Positions 17,697 to 27,471 of a stretch of DNA of 64,000 bases are shown in pieces. The translations under genes were made by a program, and so were the position numbers. The stretch is from JAGVIE01 sp964520905. GTDB taxonomy: Bacteria; Bacteroidota; Ignavibacteria; UBA10030; SZUA-254. The notes below the pieces were generated by a model, which saw only the letters and a program-made list of their open reading frames with translations, had not been told where the DNA came from and searched no databases. The stretch's first letter is position 1; each line of letters starts with the position of its first letter. The stretch covers positions 62,001-126,000 of the forward strand of contig CAZFQL010000010.1 of assembly GCA_964520905.1 (NCBI GenBank), given 5' to 3'.

Positions 17697-19970
17697 ATGG
17701 TAATAAGAAAAGAAATTGAAATTGGTGGAAGAATTCTCTCCATCGAAACAGGTAAGTATGCTAAACAGGCAGATGGAGCAGTAATGGTGCGATATGGTGA
17801 CACGATGGTACTGGTTGCTGTTGTTGCAAGCAAAGAAATAGTGGAGGGAAGGGATTTTCTTCCACTTCAGGTAGAGTATCGGGAAAAAACTGCGGCGGCA
17901 GGAAAAATTCCGGGTGGATTTTTCAAAAGGGAAGGGCGACCTACTGAAAAAGAAATTCTCTCTTCCCGTCTGATTGATCGACCTATCAGACCCATGTTTC
18001 CTGAAGGTTATAGAAGCGAAACACAGATATTATTAACTGTGTTTTCATCAGATCAGGAAAACGATGCAGATTTCCTCGGAGCTCTAGGCGCTTCATCTGC
18101 GTTAATGATTTCTGATATCCCTTTTGCAGGTCCTATCGCTGAGGTGCGTGTCGGAAAAATCGACGGCAATCTTATCGTCAATCCGACATTCAGCCAATTG
18201 CCTTTAAGCAAGATGGACATCATGGTGGCGGGGACAACTACTTCGATCGTGATGGTTGAAGGAGAAACAAAAGAAATATCCGAACAGGATATGCTCGAAG
18301 CTCTCCGATTCGCACAGGAAAATATCAAGAAATTATGTGACCTTCAGATCGAATTTCAGAAAGAATCGAATCGACCGAAACGTGAAATACCGATCAATCA
18401 ACTGAAGAATCAAATGAATGAAGCAGTCTCAAAAATTGCACGCGATAAAGTCCGTGCCGCGACACATCAAATATTGATGAAGGAAGAAAGAAGCAAAGCG
18501 AACGAAGAAATTCTACATGCCACTATCGAAGGAATGAAATCAGCGATTGCCTCTGCTACACTCACACTTGATGATAAAGATCAGGTACTCTTTCATGAAA
18601 GTCCGGGTGCGTTTGTAGAAGATAAAAAAGATCTTATTGCAGATATCCTCCACGATATCGAATATGAAGAGATGAGAAAAATGATTCTTGATGAAGGCAA
18701 GCGGCTGGATGGAAGAGGCGTGAAAGACATTCGTCCTATCACATGTGAGATCGGCTTATTGCCGCGAACTCACGGCTCAGCGCTTTTCACGCGCGGTGAG
18801 ACTCAAAGTTTAACCTCGGCAACATTGGGAACTAAGTTAGATGAACAAATCCTCGATGGATTACAGCCCGAATCAACCAAACGCTTCATGTTGCACTACA
18901 ATTTTCCTCCATTTTCGGTTGGTGAGGTTGGTAGACTTGGCAGCACTGGCAGGCGAGAAATCGGTCACGGCAATCTTGCTGAGCGTTCCCTTAAGAACGT
19001 TCTTCCTCTGGCGGAAGAATTTCCGTATACTATCCGTATCGTTTCTGATATTCTTGAATCGAACGGTTCTTCATCGATGGCAACGGTATGCGCAGGAACT
19101 CTCGCGTTAATGGATGCCGGCGTTCCGCTTAAAAAACCGGTTGCTGGCATTGCGATGGGTCTTATTAAAGAAGCAGATAAAGTTGCGGTACTAAGCGATA
19201 TCTTGGGCAATGAAGATCATCTCGGTGATATGGATTTTAAAGTATCGGGTACGAGAGATGGTATTACCGGTCTACAGATGGATATAAAGATTCAGGGAAT
19301 ATCGTTCGATATTATCGAGCGAGCGCTGATGCAAGCGAAGGACGGACGTTTCCATATACTTGGAATCATGGAACAAACAATAAATGAACCGCGTAAGGAA
19401 TTATCAAAGTATGCGCCACGATTAACAACGATCAAGATTCCGGTTGATATGATCGGAACAATTATCGGTCCTGGCGGAAAGATGATTCGTCAGATCGTGA
19501 AAGATACCGGCGCAGAAATAAATATTGAAGACGACGGCACAATAGTAATTGCTTCAGTTAGTGCGGAGGGATCAAATAAAGCGCAGGAAATTATCAGCAA
19601 GCTCGTGGAAGCTCCGGTAGTTGGAAAGACTTATAAAGGGAAAGTCACTAGACTGATGGATTTTGGTGCATTTGTTGAATTCCTACCCGGTAAAGAAGGG
19701 CTTGTTCATATTTCGCATCTAGACGTGAATCGTGTGAATAAAGTTTCAGATGTTCTGAAGGTTGGAGATGAAATTGAAGTCAAGTTGATAAAAATTGACG
19801 ACGAAGGCAGAAACAATCTGAGCCGTAAAGCATTGATGCCCGGTTATGATCCTGAACAGGAAGCACTGCGCGAAGCAGAGCGAAAAAGAGACCGCCCCCC
19901 ACGGCGAGACGGAGATCGTAATAGTGGTCACCGAGGCGGTGGAGGACATCACCGTCCACATCGCGATTAA
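17697..19970 (+). CDS. pnp: polyribonucleotide nucleotidyltransferase (PNPase)
   Basis: A 757-residue 3'-5' phosphorolytic exoribonuclease, normally a trimer and part of the RNA degradosome. Two RNase PH domains flank an alpha-helical domain. The second carries the active-site region (FTRGETQSLTSATLG and KVSGTRDGITGLQMDIK). A KH domain (IGTIIGPGGKMIRQI) and an S1 domain (GKVTRLMDFGAFVEFLPGKEG) follow. The protein ends in an Arg/Gly/His-rich tail after about residue 725, probably RNA-binding. The gene ends the operon; a strong terminator follows. Confidence 0.97.
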   Translation: MVIRKEIEIGGRILSIETGKYAKQADGAVMVRYGDTMVLVAVVASKEIVEGRDFLPLQVEYREKTAAAGKIPGGFFKREGRPTEKEILSSRLIDRPIRPMFPEGYRSETQILLTVFSSDQENDADFLGALGASSALMISDIPFAGPIAEVRVGKIDGNLIVNPTFSQLPLSKMDIMVAGTTTSIVMVEGETKEISEQDMLEALRFAQENIKKLCDLQIEFQKESNRPKREIPINQLKNQMNEAVSKIARDKVRAATHQILMKEERSKANEEILHATIEGMKSAIASATLTLDDKDQVLFHESPGAFVEDKKDLIADILHDIEYEEMRKMILDEGKRLDGRGVKDIRPITCEIGLLPRTHGSALFTRGETQSLTSATLGTKLDEQILDGLQPESTKRFMLHYNFPPFSVGEVGRLGSTGRREIGHGNLAERSLKNVLPLAEEFPYTIRIVSDILESNGSSSMATVCAGTLALMDAGVPLKKPVAGIAMGLIKEADKVAVLSDILGNEDHLGDMDFKVSGTRDGITGLQMDIKIQGISFDIIERALMQAKDGRFHILGIMEQTINEPRKELSKYAPRLTTIKIPVDMIGTIIGPGGKMIRQIVKDTGAEINIEDDGTIVIASVSAEGSNKAQEIISKLVEAPVVGKTYKGKVTRLMDFGAFVEFLPGKEGLVHISHLDVNRVNKVSDVLKVGDEIEVKLIKIDDEGRNNLSRKALMPGYDPEQEALREAERKRDRPPRRDGDRNSGHRGGGGHHRPHRD

Positions 19971-19988
19971 TAAGATCAAATGAATTAA

Positions 19989-20029
19989 CCCGTGGGAACG
20001 TGCGTAAGTGCGCCCACGGGAATTTTTTT
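19989..20029 (+). terminator. rho-independent terminator after pnp
   Basis: An 8-bp GC-rich stem, CCCGTGGG (19989-19996) and CCCACGGG (20013-20020), closes a 16-base loop and is followed by AA and a run of seven T. It begins about 19 bases after the pnp stop and should end the rimP-pnp transcript before gpmI. Confidence 0.9.
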
Positions 20030-20069
20030 ATCTACATGTAATGTTCAATGATAAGCTGATAATTATTCA

Positions 20070-21608
20070 ATGCACACCGACAAAAAAATATTATTGATTA
20101 TTCTCGATGGATTTGGGATTGGAAAGATCCCGGAGTACGATGCTATCCAGCAAGCAAAAAAACCGTTCATCGATTCTTTATTTAGAAAATATCCATGGAC
20201 TTCAATCAGTGCTTCCGGTGAGGACGTAGGTTTACCTACAGGTCAGATGGGGAATTCTGAAGTAGGTCACATGAATATCGGTGCCGGGAGAATAGTGTGG
20301 CAGGAAATTACACGGATAGATCGTTCAATACGGTCGGGTGATTTCTTTGAGAAACCTGCATTCCTTGGTGCAATCGAAAATACTAAAAAATACGATTCAT
20401 CTCTTCACCTTATCGGATTATTGTCCGACGGAGGTGTTCATAGTATGAATACTCATCTTTACGCCCTTCTTACGTTAGCAAAAACACATCAGCTAAAAAA
20501 TGTTTTCATCCATGTGATACTTGATGGACGCGATACTCCGCCTGAATCGGGCGTTGGATATATTACGGAACTTCAACAAAAGATTGCAGAAATTGGTATT
20601 GGAGAAATTGCAACTGTGATGGGGCGATATTATGGGATGGATCGCGATAACCGCTGGGATCGGACGGAAAAAGCGTATCGTGCTTTAACTGAAGGCGCTG
20701 GTGAGCGCGCGGATAATCCGGTAGAAGCTGTGCGGGCATCTTATAAACTAAACCTCGCAGATGAGTTCGTTCTTCCCATAATCATTACAAAAGAAGGTCA
20801 GCCTAAAGCGGTGATAAAAGAAAACGATTCTGTTATCTTCTATAATTTCCGAACTGATCGTACACGCCAACTGACCCGATCACTGACTGACGATCAGTTC
20901 GATAAATTTACTCATCACAAAATGAATTTACATTTTGTGACTATGACACAGTATCACGAAGATTTTAAATTCCCTATCGCATTTCCGCCGCAATTTCTAA
21001 CTAAAACATTGGGTGAAATAGTTTCAGATCTCGGTATGAAACAATTACGACTCGCAGAAACAGAGAAATATGCTCATGTAACTTTCTTCTTCAATGGCGG
21101 ACGGGAAGAAATTCTTCCAGGTGAAGACCGAATACTCATTCCATCACCGCGCGGTGTTGCTACATACGATTTGAAACCTGAGATGAGTGCATATGAAGTC
21201 ACCGGTAAAGCAATAGAGGCTGTTGCGGCATCAAGTTATGATTTCATCGTGATGAACTATGCCAATTGCGATATGGTAGGGCACTCCGGTAAAATGGCAG
21301 CCGCAGTAAAGGCAGTTGAAGTGATTGATGATTGCTTGAGTAAACTAATTCCGGTAGCTCGGGAGAAAGGATATTTTATTTTAGTTACTGCTGACCATGG
21401 AAATGCAGACAGGATGATAGATGATGATGGAGAACCGTACACAGCACATACTACAAACTTGGTACCGATTATTTTCGTAGAGGATGACTTTATGCCGGTA
21501 TTAAGGCAAGATGGTAAGCTCGCCGATATTGCGCCGACTATTTTGCAAATAATGGGCATTCCTAAACCAACTGAGATGGACGGCACACCGTTAGCGGTCT
21601 CTCATTAG
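20070..21608 (+). CDS. gpmI: 2,3-bisphosphoglycerate-independent phosphoglycerate mutase
   Basis: A 512-residue metalloenzyme of glycolysis and gluconeogenesis interconverting 3- and 2-phosphoglycerate. It has the alkaline-phosphatase-fold opening LLIILDGFGIG, the catalytic Ser63 in MGNSEVGHMNIGAGR, the VILDGRDTPP segment, and the metal-binding MNYANCDMVGHSGK and VTADHGNADRM stretches near the C terminus. Length is typical for the Mn-dependent GpmI family. It is transcribed alone between the pnp terminator and the convergent bshC gene. Confidence 0.97.
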   Translation: MHTDKKILLIILDGFGIGKIPEYDAIQQAKKPFIDSLFRKYPWTSISASGEDVGLPTGQMGNSEVGHMNIGAGRIVWQEITRIDRSIRSGDFFEKPAFLGAIENTKKYDSSLHLIGLLSDGGVHSMNTHLYALLTLAKTHQLKNVFIHVILDGRDTPPESGVGYITELQQKIAEIGIGEIATVMGRYYGMDRDNRWDRTEKAYRALTEGAGERADNPVEAVRASYKLNLADEFVLPIIITKEGQPKAVIKENDSVIFYNFRTDRTRQLTRSLTDDQFDKFTHHKMNLHFVTMTQYHEDFKFPIAFPPQFLTKTLGEIVSDLGMKQLRLAETEKYAHVTFFFNGGREEILPGEDRILIPSPRGVATYDLKPEMSAYEVTGKAIEAVAASSYDFIVMNYANCDMVGHSGKMAAAVKAVEVIDDCLSKLIPVAREKGYFILVTADHGNADRMIDDDGEPYTAHTTNLVPIIFVEDDFMPVLRQDGKLADIAPTILQIMGIPKPTEMDGTPLAVSH

Positions 21609-21665
21609 ATTTTGTCTCTCGAAATTACCACTCAGTAACGAAAATATTTGAGCCAGTGCACAGAC

Positions 21666-23321
21666 CTATAATCGAATTACCTGATGCTTGAATTGATCGA
21701 TTGCAATTTCGGATTGAAGAGACTGAACAAGATCGAGTCCGTGTTTGTTCATGAATTGGCCGATATTTAATTCCCGCTCCTGATAATTTCTATTCGGGAA
21801 GATTGAATTGATTACCTTAGCGATCTGCCGAAGACCTATTTCATGTTTACGTTTCTGCGCTTCGATTACTTTTTCTTTTAACCCTGAAAGTTGCTGTTCT
21901 ATCTTCAAACGTGTGTTCTCGAGTGCACCGAGAAGAGTTGAATCAATATAGTTAATTCCGAATTTCATTTCATTTGTCAGATCGAAAATACGTTGTGTCG
22001 CTTCTGTAAACATCTCATCAATTTTCACCTCTGAAACCATCTCTATGATTTTCTTTTCGATTTTTCCCGGATCACCGAAGAACTCAAGCAATTCCAGTTG
22101 ATATTTATCTAGTGTCCGTTCAACTTTTTCCTCAACAAGAGTAACGCTGGCACGCGGATAAATCATAGGCATGGTCAAGTCGAAGTACTGATAAACTTTT
22201 TTTAACTGTGCAAAGTACGCTATCTCTGATGGTCCGGCAACGTACGCAAGTGTTGGTAATATCGTATCCTGGCAGATCGGGCGGAGGGCAACATTCGGAC
22301 TTAAAAGTTCAGGGTTCTCATGTGCGATCCGAAGAATTTCATCTTTTGTAATTAGGGATCTTGTTCCTTTTATGTTGAAATTATTTTCCCTGGGTTCGAT
22401 AAAATGCCTGCCTTCTTTGTAGAAGTGGAATAGATTCAGCGCTTTAGTTTTTATTTGTGCGTGATATTTCTCTTCAAGTTCTGCGCTTTGCTCGATGATA
22501 AGCTGGGAGACGCGAGGGAATTCAGATAACTCTTTTATGAAGACCGGTGAAACAAGTTTTTTTAAACGCCTATCATTTGATGAGATAAATACCAATCCCT
22601 CGCCATCAAACAATTTATTCATCAAAGAAGCAAATGCATGATTAAGGGTTCTTCCTGGAGCATAAGCATTCTTGAAAATATCGATAAGTGATTGACGGAA
22701 TTCAGAGTGCCCCAATGTTTTTTGAAGTATTTCAAAAAACGCATCGAGATAATTATCGAGAACAATCTCTCCGACCGCGCCGACATTCTTTGTAACTGGT
22801 TTGCCATTCAAAAGGTATTCTATCACAGCAGGGGAATGTTCCTGATTGAGGATCCCGATCTTATTTATTTCATCGTAATCATGATCTTCACCTTCGAGCC
22901 AGAAGATCGGGACGAATTTATATTCAGGAAATTTGGATGCAAGATGCTTTGCAAGTTTAATTGCCGTTATTGTTTTGTAAACAGTGTACAATGGTCCCCC
23001 TAACATTCCTACCTGCTGACCCGTTACAATTGCGAATGTATTATCATCAATAAGCGATTGGATATTGTTAATAGAATTATCTCCAACACCATAATGTTTG
23101 TTCTGTTCGAGTAATACTTCTACGAGAGTTGAACGGTGGCGAATTCGTTGTGAAATCCGGTGTGCGTATCTCTTCAGCGAATCAAATGAATGGAAATCTG
23201 TCTCGAAGTAATGCCCGACTTTTTGATAATCATTTACGTAATCACGGTACAGTTGTGTGAAACCGCCTTCAGTGCGTGGAAGGTCGGCATAATTGATCCA
23301 TTGTATTGTATTCATTGTCAT
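21666..23321 (-). CDS. bshC: putative cysteine ligase BshC (bacillithiol synthesis)
   Basis: A 551-residue protein of the BshC family, which is thought to add cysteine to glucosaminyl-malate in the last step of bacillithiol synthesis. The signature TGQQVGMLGGPLYTVYKTITAI lies near residues 97-118, followed by the VPIFWLEGEDHDYDEIN active-site region and a long coiled-coil segment (about 385-515). It is the most downstream gene on this strand, 60 bases after punA, and may belong to that operon or be separate. Its presence implies a bacillithiol-type low-molecular-weight thiol rather than glutathione. Confidence 0.92.
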   Translation of the reverse strand: MTMNTIQWINYADLPRTEGGFTQLYRDYVNDYQKVGHYFETDFHSFDSLKRYAHRISQRIRHRSTLVEVLLEQNKHYGVGDNSINNIQSLIDDNTFAIVTGQQVGMLGGPLYTVYKTITAIKLAKHLASKFPEYKFVPIFWLEGEDHDYDEINKIGILNQEHSPAVIEYLLNGKPVTKNVGAVGEIVLDNYLDAFFEILQKTLGHSEFRQSLIDIFKNAYAPGRTLNHAFASLMNKLFDGEGLVFISSNDRRLKKLVSPVFIKELSEFPRVSQLIIEQSAELEEKYHAQIKTKALNLFHFYKEGRHFIEPRENNFNIKGTRSLITKDEILRIAHENPELLSPNVALRPICQDTILPTLAYVAGPSEIAYFAQLKKVYQYFDLTMPMIYPRASVTLVEEKVERTLDKYQLELLEFFGDPGKIEKKIIEMVSEVKIDEMFTEATQRIFDLTNEMKFGINYIDSTLLGALENTRLKIEQQLSGLKEKVIEAQKRKHEIGLRQIAKVINSIFPNRNYQERELNIGQFMNKHGLDLVQSLQSEIAIDQFKHQVIRL

Positions 23322-23381
23322 ATTAGTGGAAAATTATAAGTTAAATTGCTTTTCTATATCAGAGGTACAAATAGTTTTCGG

Positions 23382-24212
23382 TTAAAATTTATTTCCTAAT
23401 TTTACTATGATCGCCTGAAGTAATCGCCCGAATGGACCTTTTACTAAATTTGCTATTTCAGTAACTTCCTTATGAGATAATTTTTGATCGAGTATACCAG
23501 TTGAGAGGTTGGTAATACACGAAATCCCACAAACACGCATACCGAAGGCATTTGCAAGACTTACTTCATTCACGGTCGACATTCCAACTGCATCGGCGCC
23601 AAAAAAACGGATCATCTGAACTTCTGCGGCAGTTTCGTAACTTGGTCCTTTGATTCCACAATAAATACCTTCCCGGATAGGAATGCTTTCTTCTTGTGCG
23701 GCAGTTTTAATCAGCTTCTGCATCGGCTTATTATATAACTGATGAGATGTCGTCGATTTATTTTGATCGATAAGCGGATTTTCGAATGTCAAATTGATCT
23801 GATCTGTTATCATCATGAGATCGCCGGGCTTGAAGTTTGGATTAATAGCGCCGGCAGCATTCGTAACGATAAGTGTTTTTATATTTAGACTACGGGCAAC
23901 GCGGATAGGGTAAAGTATTGTTTCAAGATTTCCGCTTTCATAGAAATGAACTCTTCCCTGAAAAGCTAAAAGTGCAACCTTGCCAATTTTACCAAATATC
24001 AATCTACCTTTATGTCCTTCGACAGAAGAAAGAGGGTAGTGAGGAATAGATTGAGTATCGATGATAGTGGAAGATGAAATGGTTTCTGCAAATTCTCCTA
24101 AACCCGACCCAAGAATAATAGCTATTTTTGGTTTCAGCTTGGTTTGGCTTCGAATTGCCTTGATAGATTCTTTTAAATTGTCTTCCAATGTTTTTGGTCG
24201 AACTATTTTCAT
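23382..24212 (-). CDS. punA: purine-nucleoside phosphorylase
   Basis: A 276-residue cytoplasmic enzyme that phosphorolyses purine (deoxy)nucleosides to free base and (deoxy)ribose 1-phosphate. Trimeric PNP motifs are evident: IILGSGLGEFA, SSVEGHKGRLIFG, TNAAGAINPNFKPGDLM, GIYCGIKGPSYETAAE and ADAVGMSTVNEV. The frame is open upstream to 24374, but the ATG at 24212 overlaps the nupC stop (ATGA) and gives the usual length, so it is chosen. It is coupled to the nucleoside transporter. Confidence 0.95.
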   Translation of the reverse strand: MKIVRPKTLEDNLKESIKAIRSQTKLKPKIAIILGSGLGEFAETISSSTIIDTQSIPHYPLSSVEGHKGRLIFGKIGKVALLAFQGRVHFYESGNLETILYPIRVARSLNIKTLIVTNAAGAINPNFKPGDLMMITDQINLTFENPLIDQNKSTTSHQLYNKPMQKLIKTAAQEESIPIREGIYCGIKGPSYETAAEVQMIRFFGADAVGMSTVNEVSLANAFGMRVCGISCITNLSTGILDQKLSHKEVTEIANLVKGPFGRLLQAIIVKLGNKF

Positions 24213-25558
24213 CCCAATAAAATTCCCGCTATTGTTGCAGTAAGCAATGTTGATAATGTGCCACCAAGAACAGCCCGTAATCCTAACGATGCTAAATCTT
24301 TTTTTCTTTCGGGAGCCATTGGACTGATACCGCCGATTTGTATAGCAATTGAGGAAAAGTTGGCAAATCCGCAAAGCGCGAATGTTGCCATCGTAATAGC
24401 TTTTTCAGACATGATTCCTTGCTTAATGAATGTGGCAAGATCGAGATAGGCGACAAATTCGTTCAACACTACTTTTGTTCCTAACAAACTGCCGAATATA
24501 AATGAATCATTCCAAGGCACTCCAATCGCAAAAGCAAGGTATTGCAATATCATTCCGAAAACAGCTTGCATGCTAAGAGGTTGTTTGATTGTGGACATCA
24601 AGTAAGAATTGATTCCGGTAATGTCGCCGAATTGCAAAAGAAGATAATTAAGCATTGCTATGAAGGCGATGAATGCCAATAACATACCGCCGACATTTAA
24701 TGCCAATTGAAGCCCATCTGAAGCGCCGGTTGCCGCCGCTTCAATGACGTTCGATGATTTCTGTTCTATTTTTAATTTCACTGTACCCTTGGTTAACGGC
24801 TCACCAACTTCGGGGTAGATAATTTTAGAAATAGCTAAAGAGGCAGGCGCCGCCATTACGCTAGCGGCTAACAACTTTACTGCAAAATTTAATTGGGCAG
24901 TTGCTATATCTGTCCCATGGATTGTTGCAAACGAATGTCCAAGCATCTGGATGTACGCCGCCATAACCCCACCCGCAATCGTTGCCATACCTCCGACCAT
25001 TATCGTTAGCAATTCCGATTGTGTCATTGTTGATATGTAAGGGCGTATTAGAAGGGGAGCTTCTGTTTGACCGACAAAGATATTTCCTGTGTTCGATAAA
25101 GATTCTGCTCCGCTCGTTCCCATCAATTTTGCCATCAGCCACGCCATTCCCTGCACCACCCGTTGCAATACACCTATGTAATACAGAACAGATGTCAGAG
25201 AAGACACAAAAATGATAGTTGGAAGGACTTGAAACGCGAAGAAGAATCCCAAGCTTTCAGGTCCATAATTGACTGCTAAATTTCCAAAAACAAATTTAGC
25301 GCCTTCGATCGTGAATCCTAATAAACTTACAACAGCGCTTCCTAACCAATCGATTATAAGTTTCGGCAATCCAAGCGGATAGAAGAATGCAGTTAAAGGT
25401 TCGTGGAGGATAATTAAGATCGCAAATGTAATTTGTATCCCTAAACCAGATGCGACTAATTTCCAATTTATACGTTTCTTATTATTGGAAAATAAAAATG
25501 CAATACCCACAATTACAATGATACCTAATAGTCCGCGCAGAATCGTTGATATATCCAT
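24209..25558 (-). CDS. nupC: concentrative nucleoside transporter, NupC/CNT family
   Basis: A 449-residue inner-membrane symporter that imports nucleosides with H+ or Na+. It shows the CNT hallmarks: a membrane-rich N terminus, VFVGQTEAPLLIRPYI as SNTGNIFVGQTEAPLLI, the AGGVMAAYIQMLG segment, and ALCGFANFSSIAIQIGG near the C terminus. The frame is open upstream to 25636 within tdk, but the ATG at 25558 gives the normal amino-terminal hydrophobic start. It lies between tdk and punA, a clear salvage context: imported nucleosides are cleaved, phosphorylated or deaminated by the neighbouring enzymes. Confidence 0.94.
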   Translation of the reverse strand: MDISTILRGLLGIIVIVGIAFLFSNNKKRINWKLVASGLGIQITFAILIILHEPLTAFFYPLGLPKLIIDWLGSAVVSLLGFTIEGAKFVFGNLAVNYGPESLGFFFAFQVLPTIIFVSSLTSVLYYIGVLQRVVQGMAWLMAKLMGTSGAESLSNTGNIFVGQTEAPLLIRPYISTMTQSELLTIMVGGMATIAGGVMAAYIQMLGHSFATIHGTDIATAQLNFAVKLLAASVMAAPASLAISKIIYPEVGEPLTKGTVKLKIEQKSSNVIEAAATGASDGLQLALNVGGMLLAFIAFIAMLNYLLLQFGDITGINSYLMSTIKQPLSMQAVFGMILQYLAFAIGVPWNDSFIFGSLLGTKVVLNEFVAYLDLATFIKQGIMSEKAITMATFALCGFANFSSIAIQIGGISPMAPERKKDLASLGLRAVLGGTLSTLLTATIAGILLG

Positions 25559-25565
25559 GGCTATT

Positions 25566-26144
25566 TCAATCAGCGGTTGGTGGAACGAAACATTTGCGGC
25601 ATCGGGCTTCGTATACGCCGCGTGCTCCAACAACAACTCGTTCCTGTTGGTCTGTAATCCGTTGTGTACGATCTGCAGGATTTCCGCATACCATACAAAT
25701 AGCTAATGTCTTTGTTATATATTCAGCAAGTGCGAGTAATTGGGGAACGGGTTCGAATGGTTTCCCACGATAATCTTGATCAAGACCGGCAACGATAACA
25801 CGCTTTCCCTGAGACGCAAGTTCCTCACAGACTTGAACAATATCGTAAGTGAAAAATTGACATTCGTCCACACCAACAACTTGAGCATCTTTAGCTAATG
25901 CCAATATTTCAACCGGCTTATCAACCACAGTTGATGGTAAAGCTTGCTCACTATGTGATACTATTTGGTCGGCGCTATAGCGATTGTCAATACGCGGCTT
26001 GAATATCATTACTCTTTGCTTTGCAATTTGAGCACGGCGTAAGCGTCGAATTAGTTCTTCCGTTTTTCCGCTGTACATGCATCCACAAACAACTTCAATC
26101 CAACCGGTATTATGAGGCATATTGTGCAAAGTTGCGACTTCCAT
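25566..26144 (-). CDS. tdk: thymidine kinase (type II)
   Basis: A 192-residue cytoplasmic kinase forming dTMP from thymidine. Walker A is GCMYSGKT, the Mg-binding aspartate is in VVGVDECQFF, the lasso region VVVGARGVYEARCRKC carries the second zinc Cys pair and CMVCGNPADR the first. A TTG at 26156 could extend the protein by four residues; the ATG at 26144, preceded by GGAAA, is preferred. It lies 13 bases after cdd and 7 bases before nupC. Confidence 0.94.
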   Translation of the reverse strand: MEVATLHNMPHNTGWIEVVCGCMYSGKTEELIRRLRRAQIAKQRVMIFKPRIDNRYSADQIVSHSEQALPSTVVDKPVEILALAKDAQVVGVDECQFFTYDIVQVCEELASQGKRVIVAGLDQDYRGKPFEPVPQLLALAEYITKTLAICMVCGNPADRTQRITDQQERVVVGARGVYEARCRKCFVPPTAD

Positions 26145-26157
26145 ATTAATTTCCAAA

Positions 26158-26556
26158 TTAATGATTGGTTAACATTGAGCTATCGAAGGGCATCGGTAAA
26201 AGTTTACTGAGTTTAATAATGATTGGCTTCTTATCAGATCCGCATAATATAACATCTATATCTGATGCAAGATCCATCAGCACCTGCCTGCATGCTCCGC
26301 AAGGCGGGATGATCTCTTTCATATCTGATGATATCGCTATGGCTCTGAATTTTCGTTGACCTTCAGAGATAGCTTTAAAAATTGCTGTCCGTTCTGCGCA
26401 AATTGTAAGACTGTATGAACTGTTTTCTATGTTACAGCCGGTAAATATCTTCCCGGTCTTGGACAGAAGCGCAGCGCCAACCCTAAAATTAGAGTAAGGC
26501 GAATATGAATTATTTTTTGCTCGCTTTGCAGCCTCAATTAGCTTTTGATACTTCAC
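26158..26556 (-). CDS. cdd: cytidine deaminase
   Basis: A 132-residue homotetrameric-type zinc enzyme turning cytidine or deoxycytidine into uridine or deoxyuridine. The zinc and catalytic motifs are TICAERTAIFKAI (Cys and catalytic Glu) and PPCGACRQVL (two Cys). The substrate loop SYSPYSNFRVGAAL is also typical. The start is a GTG at 26556 with AAGGAAA just before it. It is the first gene of the cdd-tdk-nupC-punA salvage operon; the 64-base divergent gap to the PASTA gene must hold its promoter. Confidence 0.95.
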   Translation of the reverse strand: MKYQKLIEAAKRAKNNSYSPYSNFRVGAALLSKTGKIFTGCNIENSSYSLTICAERTAIFKAISEGQRKFRAIAISSDMKEIIPPCGACRQVLMDLASDIDVILCGSDKKPIIIKLSKLLPMPFDSSMLTNH

Positions 26557-26620
26557 ATATTTCCTTTGATATTGAATAGGATAGGCAAAATATAGATAAA
26601 TTGGATGTTAGAAGCAAGAT

Positions 26621-27451
26621 TTGAAGTTCAACAAAGTATTTCATATATTTTCTGCACATAACTTAAATTTCATTGTGAACGTCAACTACAAAAAATATTT
26701 TACATCTGACCGAGCGAAGAAAATATATCTGATTCTTGCTCTTTGCCTTGTCTTGTTTTTTGCCTTTAACGATCTCTTTATGCCGTGGTACGCAAATGCC
26801 GGAGGAATTATCGAAGTGCCATCTGTTATCGGGCTGAAATACGAAGATGCTCAGACAAAGTTAGATTCTCTTGGTTTTGAAACGCATAAAGGCGATGTGC
26901 GGATGGATCGTGAACACCCTGTCGGAATTGTAATCATTCAAAATCCCTTGACCGGGGCGGCTGTTAAAAAAGGACGGAGAGTATATCTAACCGTAAGCGG
27001 CGGTGAATTACTTGTTACGGTTCCAAATATAAAGGGGAGAACATTACGTGATGCGAGATTTATGCTGGAAAGGGAAGGACTGAAACTTGGCGCCATCGAG
27101 TATCAGTCTTCAGATGAATTTCCTGAGAATACCGTAGTCGAACAAAAACTATCTGCCGGCTCTAAAGTTAAGAAAAATGTTTATGTTTCAATTGTGATAA
27201 GTCAGGGATCGATTTCCGAAAAAATATCAGTCCCCGATTTGACAGGTAAGACACTTCAGGAAGCAGAAAAAATATTGATCGGGGTCGGGTTGAAACCCGG
27301 CAACATCACGTACGTTCCAACTCCCGATCTTTTACCCAATACAATTGTAGATCAGTATCCAAGATCGGGGGAGATGATAGCTAAGGGGCAAATTGTTGAT
27401 CTTATTGTTGTGCAAGGCGGCGAAAAAAAAGAAAATCTTTTTGAGAACTAA
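26621..27451 (+). CDS. PASTA-domain membrane-anchored protein
   Basis: A protein of up to 276 residues with one membrane segment (about 36-53) and three consecutive PASTA domains outside (about 65-130, 133-200 and 203-268). Each opens with a V-P-x-(V/I/L)-x-G-(L/R/K)-x-x-x-(D/E)-A pattern, for example VPSVIGLKYEDA and VPNIKGRTLRDA. PASTA domains bind peptidoglycan fragments and are usually attached to PknB-type kinases or PBPs; here no kinase or transpeptidase domain is present. The TTG at 26621 is uncertain; a GTG at 26675 would also keep the anchor. It is followed after 20 bases by rpe. Confidence 0.88.
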   Translation: MKFNKVFHIFSAHNLNFIVNVNYKKYFTSDRAKKIYLILALCLVLFFAFNDLFMPWYANAGGIIEVPSVIGLKYEDAQTKLDSLGFETHKGDVRMDREHPVGIVIIQNPLTGAAVKKGRRVYLTVSGGELLVTVPNIKGRTLRDARFMLEREGLKLGAIEYQSSDEFPENTVVEQKLSAGSKVKKNVYVSIVISQGSISEKISVPDLTGKTLQEAEKILIGVGLKPGNITYVPTPDLLPNTIVDQYPRSGEMIAKGQIVDLIVVQGGEKKENLFEN

Positions 27452-27471
27452 AAGAGCTTAATGACGAACAT